A stretch of DNA of 36,515 nt, from assembly GCA_937915755.1 (NCBI GenBank), contig CALGGR010000024.1, positions 1-36,515 of the forward strand, read 5' to 3'. Under the pieces are notes generated by a model, which was given only the letters and a program-made list of their open reading frames with translations, made no database searches and had not been told where the DNA came from. Of the stretch, positions 15,721-22,770 are shown in pieces. The DNA comes from an uncultured Fretibacterium sp. (GTDB taxonomy: Bacteria > Synergistota > Synergistia > Synergistales > Aminobacteriaceae). Position numbers and translations under genes: made by a program. The stretch's first letter is position 1; the number at the start of each line of letters is the position of its first letter.

Positions 15721-15936
15721 ATGAAGAAGGTTGTACACGTTGAAGGAATGGGTTGTCAGAACTGCGTGAAGCACGTCAAGGAAGCTCTTGAAGGTCTTGA
15801 CGGTGTTTCGGGTGCTGATGTGAGCCTTGAGACGAACACGGCGGTGATCACGCTGACGGAAGATGTTGCCGACACGGCGATAATCGCGGCGGTTGACGAG
15901 GCCGGATATGATGTCAGCAAGATAGAAGCTGCGTAA
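15721..15936 (+). CDS. Small heavy-metal-associated (HMA, CopZ-like) protein
   Basis: A 71-residue single-domain ferredoxin-like HMA protein. The metal-binding loop is GMGCQNC with Cys12 and Cys15, followed by the typical VKHVKEALEGLDGV helix and a C-terminal EAGYDV. Such proteins carry Cu(I), or other soft metals, to P-type ATPases or regulators. Here no ATPase or CsoR-like gene is nearby. It sits 5 nt after cstA with only a weak Shine-Dalgarno inside the cstA end (GAAGAAAG), so translation is probably coupled. A terminator follows immediately. Confidence 0.88.
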   Translation: MKKVVHVEGMGCQNCVKHVKEALEGLDGVSGADVSLETNTAVITLTEDVADTAIIAAVDEAGYDVSKIEAA

Positions 15937-15946
15937 GAATTTTGAG

Positions 15947-15981
15947 CAAGCTGTGCGGGAAACTGCGCGGCTTGTTTTTGT
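15947..15981 (+). terminator. Rho-independent terminator after the cstA-HMA operon
   Basis: The stem CAAGC-T-GTGC pairs with GCGC-G-GCTTG (10 bp including wobble pairs) around an 8-nt loop, followed by TTTTTGTT. It lies just before the Shine-Dalgarno of the glycosyltransferase gene. Confidence 0.85.
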
Positions 15982-15996
15982 TAAGGAGGAAATTTT

Positions 15997-16962
15997 ATGT
16001 GGCAAAAAATCAGGAAATCCATTCTCGGTAGGATACAATGTGCGGAACGTAACCCTATTGTGTACAACGTTAGGGAATACACGCAGAACGAGCGTATACG
16101 TAGTTATGTAAAAACGATAGTTGCGCCGTTTGAATATCTTAGAACTGTTTTCCGTAGACGTATCTCTGTCAATGGGCGGGAAGGATTAGCATTTGTGCTG
16201 ATTGCTAAGAATGAAGCTCCGTACATTGAAGAATGGATAAAATTTCATCACAAGCAAGGGGTCTCTCACTTCTTTATTTATGACAATGAAAGCGAGGACA
16301 ACCTGCGTGAAGTCTTAATGCCTTACATTGAGCGCGGGCTTGTAACTTACCGTTTGCTCAAGGGAAGGCGAAGGCAGATTGATGCCTATAACAAAGCTAT
16401 TCACACTTATGGGCGTAAATTCAGGTACATGGCATTCCTTGACGCTGACGAGTTTGTGTTTGTACGTGATGAAAGCTATAGGGATAGGGGATTCAACCTT
16501 TACGATTTTGTTGACGACTTCATGAAGTCCCACGAGAACGCAGGAGGACTCGCTGTGCATTGGCTTGTATTCGGTTCAAACGGACACAAAACAAAACCTA
16601 AGGGCGGAATCCTTGAGAATTACACTATGTCCACAGAAAAAGATTTTGAGAATAACAGGTTTGTAAAAACTATTTGTGACCCGCTGAAAGTACGTTTTTT
16701 TGTGGATGATCCTCACTATCCCATATACTTCAAGTTTTTTTTCAATCTCGACGAAAACGGCGAAAAAGTGCAAGGCTCTGTATCAAAGAAAATAACTTTC
16801 GACAAAGTACGAATCAATCATTACTTCACTAAATCGCTGGAAGAGTATATCTTGAAGAAGAATCGCGGAAAAGCTGACCGGGACGGTTTGAGGTCTATGG
16901 AAGAGTTTTACGAAAATGACCAGAACGTTCTGAATGACACAGAGATACTCTCGCACAGGTGA
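15997..16962 (+). CDS. Glycosyltransferase family 92-like (DUF23) protein
   Basis: A 321-residue GT-A-fold glycosyltransferase. The family signature FVLIAKNEAPYIEEWIKFHH is at about residues 66-85, followed by GVSHFFIYDNESED. The metal-binding DxD is Asp149-Ala-Asp151 in FLDADEFVFV. A later IRINHYF-like segment (VRINHYFTKSLEEY) fits the C-terminal part of the family. GT92 enzymes usually transfer galactose; the acceptor here is unknown. It has an excellent Shine-Dalgarno (AAGGAGGAAATTTT before ATG) and no membrane helix. The coding sequence is visibly more AT-rich than cstA or rplU beside it, so lateral origin is possible. Confidence 0.85.
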   Translation: MWQKIRKSILGRIQCAERNPIVYNVREYTQNERIRSYVKTIVAPFEYLRTVFRRRISVNGREGLAFVLIAKNEAPYIEEWIKFHHKQGVSHFFIYDNESEDNLREVLMPYIERGLVTYRLLKGRRRQIDAYNKAIHTYGRKFRYMAFLDADEFVFVRDESYRDRGFNLYDFVDDFMKSHENAGGLAVHWLVFGSNGHKTKPKGGILENYTMSTEKDFENNRFVKTICDPLKVRFFVDDPHYPIYFKFFFNLDENGEKVQGSVSKKITFDKVRINHYFTKSLEEYILKKNRGKADRDGLRSMEEFYENDQNVLNDTEILSHR

Positions 16963-16979
16963 TGAGTGAGATGAGAGGC

Positions 16980-17435
16980 TTACACAGGCGACGTCTTTCT
17001 TAATTCTTCCTGTATGAGCCTTCTCACATCGTCAAGAGTTATTGACGGCTGATGACTTGCCCGGTTCTGAAGCATCTTCTGAACTGCCGGAAGCCCAACG
17101 ACGATCCCCAGTATCACCAGCCCAAGATATATATCATTCCTCAGGTCTCCCATTCTTGCTTCAAGGCCATCGACGCGAGTTGAAAGTATTGAGATCGCTC
17201 TTGCCAATTCATTCATATCCTGCCTTAGATCCTTAATTTCCTGCTTCTGCGATTTCAGTTCTTCCTGCATTTCCTTCTGCTTCTCCAGTATCATATCCAG
17301 CTTATCTTCAATCCGCTGCATATGAGCCTCAAAAACATCTTTACGAACATAAACGCTCATATCCTCAGACGCAGCACCGTAACACACCGTACTCGTCAAC
17401 ATTAAAATCGCCAAAGCAACGCAAACTTTCCTCAT
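16980..17435 (-). CDS. Small exported coiled-coil protein of unknown function
   Basis: A 151-residue protein I do not recognise at family level. It has a clean signal peptide (MRKVCVALAILMLTSTVCYGA) with probable cleavage after CYGA. A heptad-like coiled coil (about 35-95, RIEDKLDMILEKQKEMQEEL onwards) follows, then a hydrophobic helix (IYLGLVILGIVVGLPAV, about 102-118), and a short charged tail (VRRLIQEELRK). This suggests a membrane-tethered periplasmic coiled-coil protein that oligomerises. GGAGG precedes the start. It is convergent with the glycosyltransferase gene (17 nt between ends) and divergent from the ribosomal-protein operon. Confidence 0.75.
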   Translation of the reverse strand: MRKVCVALAILMLTSTVCYGAASEDMSVYVRKDVFEAHMQRIEDKLDMILEKQKEMQEELKSQKQEIKDLRQDMNELARAISILSTRVDGLEARMGDLRNDIYLGLVILGIVVGLPAVQKMLQNRASHQPSITLDDVRRLIQEELRKTSPV

Positions 17436-17477
17436 AAGAATCTCCTCCTTAAAATATTTGCAACAAATTTTAACATA

Positions 17478-17507
17478 ATGACTCCCCCGAAACTCTTATG
17501 CTATAAT
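17478..17507 (+). promoter_or_regulatory. Extended -10 promoter of the rplU-rpmA-obgE-nadD operon
   Basis: TGCTATAAT (17499-17507) is a perfect extended -10 element. The hexamer ATGACT at 17478-17483 is a four-of-six -35 match at 18-bp spacing. Transcription would begin near 17513-17515, leaving an mRNA leader of about 70 nt before rplU. Confidence 0.75.
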
Positions 17508-17522
17508 CTTTCACATCTCGCA

Positions 17523-17562
17523 TGACTGAGGCTCCAAACGTGAACTCACGGCCTCAATGTCA
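17523..17562 (+). promoter_or_regulatory. Leader hairpin upstream of rplU (candidate L21 autoregulatory leader)
   Basis: Nested inverted repeats form one long hairpin: TGAC 17523-17526 with GTCA 17559-17562, TGAGGC 17527-17532 with GCCTCA 17551-17556, and CGTG 17539-17542 with CACG 17547-17550 closing an AACT tetraloop. A 6-nt internal bulge (TCCAAA) and an AT bulge interrupt it. It lies between the promoter and the Shine-Dalgarno. L21 leaders are known in Bacillota, and the position and form match that idea; assignment to the known RNA family is not established here. Confidence 0.5.
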
Positions 17563-17585
17563 GCGTAAGGAGGAAAATTTCACAC

Positions 17586-17897
17586 ATGTACGCAGTAATC
17601 GAGACAGGCGGAAAGCAGTACCGCGCAAACGTCGGCGACAAGTTCAGGGTCGAGAAGCTCTCCGGCGAAACAAGCACAGAGATAATCTTCGACAAAGTAA
17701 TCGCAGTAGGCGGAGACGGAGAGGCACGCTTCGGAAATCCCTACATCGCGGGCGCAAGAGTTACAGCCGAAATCGTAAAGCAGGGGCGCGCCGACAAAGT
17801 TCTTGTGTTCAAGTACAAGAGCAAGAAGAATATCCGCAAAATGCGCGGGCACCGTCAGTATTTCACCGAAGTAGTAATCCGCAACATAGAGGCATAA
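17586..17897 (+). CDS. rplU: 50S ribosomal protein L21
   Basis: Large-subunit protein that binds 23S rRNA, 103 residues, normal length. It begins MYAVIETGGKQYRANVGDKF and ends with the typical KKNIRKMRGHRQYFTEVVI segment. A strong Shine-Dalgarno (AAGGAGG) precedes the ATG. First gene of the operon with rpmA, obgE, nadD and the LCP gene. A structured leader lies just upstream. Confidence 0.98.
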   Translation: MYAVIETGGKQYRANVGDKFRVEKLSGETSTEIIFDKVIAVGGDGEARFGNPYIAGARVTAEIVKQGRADKVLVFKYKSKKNIRKMRGHRQYFTEVVIRNIEA

Positions 17898-17913
17898 GGG
17901 AGGAAAATCACTC

Positions 17914-18174
17914 ATGGCACATAAGAAAGGTCAAGGAAGTTCAACCAACGGTCGCGACAGTCAGCCTAAGTACAGAGGCATAAAAGTTTACGCGGGTCAG
18001 ACAGTAACAGCAGGAAGCATTCTCGTCCGTCAGTGCGGGACAAAGGTTCACGCCGGAAAGCATGTAGGACTTGGACGCGACTTCACGCTTTTCGCGCTCG
18101 TTCCCGGAAAAGTGAACTACCACAAGAAGCTCGGCCGCAAGTTCGTATCGGTTGAGCCTTCGCAGTCAGTGTAG
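17914..18174 (+). CDS. rpmA: 50S ribosomal protein L27
   Basis: An 86-residue protein whose N-terminal tail reaches the peptidyl-transferase centre. It begins directly with MAHKKGQGSSTNGRDSQPK, so it lacks the cleavable N-terminal extension of most Bacillota. Consistently, the prp protease gene usually found between rplU and rpmA in those organisms is absent; only 16 nt separate the two genes. GGGAGG precedes the start. The residue after MAHKKG is Gln where Gly is common. Confidence 0.98.
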   Translation: MAHKKGQGSSTNGRDSQPKYRGIKVYAGQTVTAGSILVRQCGTKVHAGKHVGLGRDFTLFALVPGKVNYHKKLGRKFVSVEPSQSV

Positions 18175-18188
18175 AGAAATCCACGAAC

Positions 18189-18216
18189 GCCCCTGAGATA
18201 TGGGGCAAATTTTTTT
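18189..18216 (+). terminator. Intrinsic terminator or attenuator between rpmA and obgE
   Basis: A GCCCC (18189-18193) / GGGGC (18202-18206) stem with an 8-nt loop is followed by AAA and seven T residues. It lies 10 nt before the obgE start. It probably lowers readthrough so that obgE, nadD and the LCP gene are expressed below the ribosomal proteins. No separate obgE promoter is evident. Confidence 0.7.
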
Positions 18217-18225
18217 ATAAGGACA

Positions 18226-19524
18226 ATGAAATTCACAGACACAGCAGAAATTTACGTTAAGGCAGGACGAGGCGGAAACGGCGCACTCAGCTTCAGGCGC
18301 GAGAAATTCGTACCCAAAGGCGGCCCAGATGGCGGAGACGGCGGAAGTGGCGGCGATGTCGTGATCGAGGCTGTCGGAGGAATAGTTACCCTCGCTGACT
18401 TCGAGTATGACAGACGGTTTCAGGCAGGACACGCGGGACACGGCGGCGGTGCTTTGCGCTCCGGGAAAGACGGCGATGACCTAATCATTCACGTACCTTG
18501 CGGGACATTGATACGAGAATCTGGGGACGATAAAATCCTTGCTGACCTCACAGAACCCGGGCAGAGATTCATTGCTGCACACGGCGGAAAGGGCGGGCGC
18601 GGAAATTCTCACTTTGCAAGTTCCTCAAGACGCGCTCCGAAATTCGCGGAGAAAGGAGACCCGGGCGAGGAGAGGGCGTTGTCGCTGGAGTTGAAGCTGA
18701 TTGCTGACGTTGGACTCGCAGGTTTCCCGAACGCTGGAAAGTCAAGCATACTCTCAGCCATCAGCGGAGCAAAGCCCAAAGTCGCAGGCTACCCCTTCAC
18801 CACACTCACGCCTAATCTCGGAGTTCTCGCAGTTGATGACGCTCAGGTCGTAATTGCAGATTTGCCAGGCCTAATTGAAGGAGCGCATGAGGGAAAGGGA
18901 CTCGGACTGCAATTCCTGAGGCATGTCGAAAGGACGCGAATCTTAGTCCACGTTATCGACCTCTCACAGCCTGACCCGGTGGCAACATTCCGCGCACTTC
19001 TGGGCGAGTTCAGGGAGTACGGCGCAGGTTTGGACACAAGGCCGTCAATCGTCGTCGGTAATAAAATCGACATCGCAGGAACGGACGCTAATTCTCAGGC
19101 ACTCAAAGCGGAGGCCGAAAGATTGTCGCTCCCATACATGGCCGTCAGCGCGGTATTCGGCACTAACATTCCCGAACTTATAAGGGCCATCGCCGAATTA
19201 GTCCGCAAAACTCCCGTAACTCAGCCGCAAGTTTCATCACCCGAAATAATAGAGCTTCCAATGAGGAAATCGACAGGAAAGTCATTGCGTGAACCCGTCA
19301 AGATAATCCGGCAGTCCGACGGCTCATTCAGGGTTGAACATGAAAACTTCGAGAAGTCAGTCGCAAGGATCAACTTCGAGCATGAGGACGCTCTCCAGAA
19401 ATTCGCGGGATTGTTGAAAGTCCTCAGCGTTGAGGAAGCACTTGAGGCAGCGGGCGCAAGGGAAGGCGACAAGGTTTACATAGGCGATGTCGAGTTCGAC
19501 TTCGAGCCTGATACGGTAGCATAG
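18226..19524 (+). CDS. obgE: Obg family GTPase
   Basis: Essential ribosome-assembly GTPase of 432 residues. The Obg domain (1-157) is rich in glycine, for example AGRGGNGALSFRREKF and GGPDGGDGGSGGDV. The G domain has the P-loop GFPNAGKSS (about 166-174), a GYPFTT switch, DLPGLIEGA and a VGNKIDI G4 motif. A C-terminal OCT-like domain (about 345-425, VKIIRQSDGSFRVEHENFEK) is present. The Shine-Dalgarno is modest (AAGGA). Confidence 0.97.
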   Translation: MKFTDTAEIYVKAGRGGNGALSFRREKFVPKGGPDGGDGGSGGDVVIEAVGGIVTLADFEYDRRFQAGHAGHGGGALRSGKDGDDLIIHVPCGTLIRESGDDKILADLTEPGQRFIAAHGGKGGRGNSHFASSSRRAPKFAEKGDPGEERALSLELKLIADVGLAGFPNAGKSSILSAISGAKPKVAGYPFTTLTPNLGVLAVDDAQVVIADLPGLIEGAHEGKGLGLQFLRHVERTRILVHVIDLSQPDPVATFRALLGEFREYGAGLDTRPSIVVGNKIDIAGTDANSQALKAEAERLSLPYMAVSAVFGTNIPELIRAIAELVRKTPVTQPQVSSPEIIELPMRKSTGKSLREPVKIIRQSDGSFRVEHENFEKSVARINFEHEDALQKFAGLLKVLSVEEALEAAGAREGDKVYIGDVEFDFEPDTVA

Positions 19525-19527
19525 GCC

Positions 19528-20124
19528 ATGAAGACAGGAATAATGGGCGGAACTTTCGACCCGATACATTACGGGCACTTGCTGGCTGCTGAGGAAGCTC
19601 GCATAAATCTCGGCATCGACAGGCTGATTTTCGTTCCTACAGGAGACCCGCCTCACAAGCATAACAGGAATATCACTCCCGCTGAGGACAGGTACGCGAT
19701 GACTCTTCTCGCTACGGCTGGCGTTCTTGAGTATTCGGTCTCACGGATTGAGATTGACAGAACGGAAGAGACTCACACGGTTGACACTTTGAGGTCGTTC
19801 ATCGAGTCGGGGATAAGGCCGGAAGATTTATACTTCATCACGGGGCTTGATGCAATGCTCTCGATAACATCATGGTTCGAGTACGAGAATATCCCGGAGC
19901 TTTGCACCCTTGTAACAGCAAGAAGACCGGGCTATCCAGTAAGCGGAATAGAAACCTTGCCTGAATTTATACGTAATAAGCTAAAATATATAGAGATTCC
20001 GCAGTTCGCAATATCGAGCACAGAGATTCGCGAACGCACAAGAGACAGGAGGGGTATAAGATTTCTTGTTCCTCATCTTGTCGAAATATACATAGAGTCC
20101 AATAATCTCTACAAAAATCTATGA
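19528..20124 (+). CDS. nadD: Nicotinate-nucleotide adenylyltransferase
   Basis: Enzyme joining ATP and nicotinate mononucleotide in NAD synthesis, 198 residues. It has GGTFDPIHYGHLLAAEE at the start (nucleotidyltransferase HxGH-type motif), VPTGDPPHK, FITGLDAML and a C-terminal ISSTEIRERTRDRRGI motif. It starts 3 nt after obgE. The usual yqeK neighbour is missing; the LCP gene follows after 18 nt. Confidence 0.97.
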   Translation: MKTGIMGGTFDPIHYGHLLAAEEARINLGIDRLIFVPTGDPPHKHNRNITPAEDRYAMTLLATAGVLEYSVSRIEIDRTEETHTVDTLRSFIESGIRPEDLYFITGLDAMLSITSWFEYENIPELCTLVTARRPGYPVSGIETLPEFIRNKLKYIEIPQFAISSTEIRERTRDRRGIRFLVPHLVEIYIESNNLYKNL

Positions 20125-20142
20125 CGAGGTGAAACGTTTTAT

Positions 20143-21531
20143 ATGAGAATGCTGAAGATTATAGGGATAATATTCATGGTAACAGCCTCTGCAGTGGGAG
20201 GGGCAGCATTGCGCCTGATGGAACTCCTCAACGACCCGAATCCGCTCCCAATTCCGCAGGCATCACAGAAGAAAGCCGAGCTTCCTCCGCAGATTATGCA
20301 GTCTTCACCAGAGAGCGCATCAGTTTCATCGGAGCTTGCAGTCAGCGAGACACAGAAGCCCGACAGTGTTGCACGAAGCACAGTCAACGTTCTTGTTGTC
20401 GGACTGGATAATGTTGAAGGAGGCTCAAGGACGGACGCAATCGCACTCGCAATATTCGACGCAGAGAACAAAGCTCTCAGGATTGCATCAATACCGCGAG
20501 ACTCACGCGTCTACATTCCCGGAAGAAGCTGGGACAAGATCAACCACGCCTACGTCTATGGGGGCATCAATCTTCTCAGAGAGACTCTGGTCAACCTTAC
20601 GGGTATGCCGGTGGACTACTTCATCAAGGTGAACTACAAGAGCTTCCCGCGAATCGTTGACATCTTGGGAGGAGTTGACATTTACGTCGAGAAGAGGCTG
20701 CATTACAACGACTATTCGGGAAAACTTTTCATCAACATTGCCGCCGGCCAGCAGCACATGGACGGGAAGACCGCGCTCGGATACGTCCGCTTCAGGCATG
20801 ACCCGCTCGGCGACATCGGGAGGGTGAAGCGTCAGCAGAAGTTCATCGACATAATGATGAACAAGATAAGGACTCCCGCGATACTTCCCAAACTTCCGGC
20901 GATATTCACGGAGATCTACGACGCGATTGACACTGACCTCGCACCTCTTGAGGCGTTCAAGCTGGTTCAGTTCGTAACATCACTATCGCCTGACCGCATA
21001 AAGATGTTCATGGCACCCGGACGAACAGGGTCAAGCAAGAACATAAGCTACTGGATACTGGACAACCATGCGTTCTCGCTTCAGCTTGCCGCAAAATTGC
21101 CGCCCTCAGAAAACGCGACAGTTGAGGGTGCTGAGAATGTTGAGCTTGACTTCACGCCCGAACCCGTGAACATGTCAGGCTTCGACAGCGAGAAGATTGC
21201 TGAACTCCGCGACCAGATACTCAGCATAAGAATCCTCAACGGCGACGGTGAGAAAGGAATCGGTAAACGTGCCGCGCAGATATTCCAGAGGATTGGGATT
21301 GAGGTTCCTTATACTGGGAATGCCAGGCACTACGACTACAGGGCATCGAGCATAATCTACCCGCCGAGCGATGATGATTCAGGGAGGCAGGGAGCTATGG
21401 CACTTGCTGAACTCTGCGGGATAAAGAACGAACGCCTTGTACAGCCCGACAAGAGAGCAGTATCACTTACGCTTATACTCGGCCATGACAAGGAGGAATT
21501 ATTCAGGAGGCTTGAACCCCTGAACTCGTAA
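20143..21531 (+). CDS. LytR-CpsA-Psr (LCP) family protein with LytR_C domain
   Basis: A 462-residue membrane-anchored extracytoplasmic protein. It has an N-terminal signal-anchor helix (about 4-25), a Pro/Ser/Gln-rich linker, and an LCP domain (about 80-240) with VLVVGLDNVEGGSRTDAI, SIPRDSRVYIPG, VNYKSFPRIVDILGGVDIYV and GYVRFRHDPLGDIGRVKRQQ; these arginine and aspartate residues bind the polyprenyl pyrophosphate. A C-terminal LytR_C-like domain (about 360-455, with IRILNGDGEKGIGKRAAQ) follows. LCP enzymes attach polymers to peptidoglycan or to other acceptors. The commonly following rsfS gene is absent. GAGGTGAAA precedes the ATG. Confidence 0.92.
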   Translation: MRMLKIIGIIFMVTASAVGGAALRLMELLNDPNPLPIPQASQKKAELPPQIMQSSPESASVSSELAVSETQKPDSVARSTVNVLVVGLDNVEGGSRTDAIALAIFDAENKALRIASIPRDSRVYIPGRSWDKINHAYVYGGINLLRETLVNLTGMPVDYFIKVNYKSFPRIVDILGGVDIYVEKRLHYNDYSGKLFINIAAGQQHMDGKTALGYVRFRHDPLGDIGRVKRQQKFIDIMMNKIRTPAILPKLPAIFTEIYDAIDTDLAPLEAFKLVQFVTSLSPDRIKMFMAPGRTGSSKNISYWILDNHAFSLQLAAKLPPSENATVEGAENVELDFTPEPVNMSGFDSEKIAELRDQILSIRILNGDGEKGIGKRAAQIFQRIGIEVPYTGNARHYDYRASSIIYPPSDDDSGRQGAMALAELCGIKNERLVQPDKRAVSLTLILGHDKEELFRRLEPLNS

Positions 21532-22428
21532 TCACTCCTCGTAGCCCGAACGTGTAAGCCTCATGTTCACAAGCTCAGGAATGAGAACGGCACACGCGAG
21601 AATTACTTCACTTCCGCTTGGAGACGAACCCCTTGAACGTATTGCCTTGTCCATATCAAGGACAGCCGCAGTACCAAGAGGGGTTATCATTCCTCCGGCC
21701 TCAAGAGCTTTCTTTGCTTCGTCCTGAACGCGCATTAGTTCGCCGATTCCGCTGTTTGCCGCAAGACTGGTGTCTTGATTTTCCGCCATTATCGTTATGA
21801 GAGTGTGAGTGAGCCTTTCCCTGAGATAGAGATGACCCTGAGTCGCCTCAAGTTTCCTGAGAGTCTCAACAGCTTTCATGGTCTGAACATAACCGTGCTC
21901 AACTTCGCCCCTGCAGCCTTCAAGGCCGTATGAGACATAAGCGCGTTCACCGGGCGTTAGAACTTTGAGCCTCCCAGAATCCGTGAGCGGCCATAATTCC
22001 CGGGCAGTCAAACCTTGAGCGAACGATGACGCTGTTAGAGCCAAAGCTCCGGGAGTGAGGATGCGCTTCTGTGCGAGGAGTCTTCCTGCGGCGGCGCAAA
22101 TCAATCCCATGCAAAGGATATGACCTTTCATTGAAAGTTTTCCGCGAGTTGCTGTGAGAGAGTCGTTGATGCCGATTTTACCGGGTGATTTCAATATCGT
22201 GAAAGCATCTGTGGGCTTTAGAGATTCGGTGTCTGCTCCTGCCGAGGCAAAATTTATGAAGCACTGGAACAATGACATGGCCGAATTGAGAAGCGTGGGA
22301 AAATCCGTACCGTCAAGAGCCTTTTCGTCGAGCGGGGTGATCAGCCCGGGCTTAGGGTAGACTGAGGCTGTGAGAATTATTGATTTTACGGCTAATTGTG
22401 CTGTGTTGAATATGTATACTTCATTCAT
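21532..22428 (-). CDS. citG: CitG-like triphosphoribosyl-dephospho-CoA synthase family protein
   Basis: A 298-residue protein. The family makes the prosthetic-group precursor of citrate lyase or malonate decarboxylase. Motifs seen are ASVYPKPGLITPLD near the N-terminus, EHGYVQTMKAVETL, NQDTSLAANSG and a C-terminal RGSSPSGSEVILACA. The expected lyase or decarboxylase subunits are not in the window, so the physiological partner is unknown. A strong GGAGGATA precedes the ATG. Its TGA stop is immediately next to the TAA of the convergent LCP gene, leaving no room for a terminator. Confidence 0.8.
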   Translation of the reverse strand: MNEVYIFNTAQLAVKSIILTASVYPKPGLITPLDEKALDGTDFPTLLNSAMSLFQCFINFASAGADTESLKPTDAFTILKSPGKIGINDSLTATRGKLSMKGHILCMGLICAAAGRLLAQKRILTPGALALTASSFAQGLTARELWPLTDSGRLKVLTPGERAYVSYGLEGCRGEVEHGYVQTMKAVETLRKLEATQGHLYLRERLTHTLITIMAENQDTSLAANSGIGELMRVQDEAKKALEAGGMITPLGTAAVLDMDKAIRSRGSSPSGSEVILACAVLIPELVNMRLTRSGYEE

Positions 22429-22492
22429 GAGTGTATCCTCCCTGCGTATTGTACTTCATGTTATAAATCGGACAAAAGGAATGTGTTAATTC

Positions 22493-22605
22493 ATGGCAAC
22501 GTCAAGCATATTCAAAACGTTCAGGATAGAAGGGTTGAGAATTTCGTAAAGATGCTCGACGCTGAACCTATGCCGACTCCTGATATGTCAGATTGTCTCG
22601 TTTAG
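22493..22605 (+). pseudogene. Frameshifted remnant of a small MATSSIF-type protein gene
   Basis: An ATG at 22493 with AAAGGA about 14 nt upstream begins MATSSIFKTFRIEGL and stops at 22549. The reading frame one base away carries a natural-looking continuation (RRVENFVKMLDAEPMPTPDM), stopping at 22605. Joined by a single frameshift near 22527-22535, they form one short protein. I recall small proteins beginning MATSSIF, 60-80 residues long, as common in gut anaerobes, but I cannot give a verified function. This accounts for part of the 342-bp gap between citG and the LRR gene. The rest (22606-22770) shows only AT-rich sequence with no clear gene, though it should hold the promoter of the next gene. 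Confidence 0.6.
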
Positions 22606-22770
22606 TATCCGGAAGAATCATGAAAAGTTCATGTTAGCATTAGCACACCCGACTTAATTAGCGCAATTCATCTCTAACCTAAAGGGCTGGGAGTCTTCTT
22701 GCGAATTATGATACAATTCTTATATCCTGATAAATCCAGACTAGAAATTCATGAAGGAGTTGAGAGAGCA

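Noticed and set aside
16963..16979. Terminator between the GT92-like gene and the convergent coiled-coil gene
   Set aside because: Only a weak partial inverted repeat is visible and there is no T-run; not enough to call.
17522..17983. 153-codon frame overlapping rplU
   Set aside because: An Arg/Asn-rich shadow frame of rplU and rpmA; its start falls inside the leader hairpin.
22699..22770. Upstream TTG start for the LRR-hydrolase protein
   Set aside because: It has no Shine-Dalgarno and would place 24 polar residues before the signal peptide. The TTG at 22771 has GAAGGAG and begins directly at the signal peptide.
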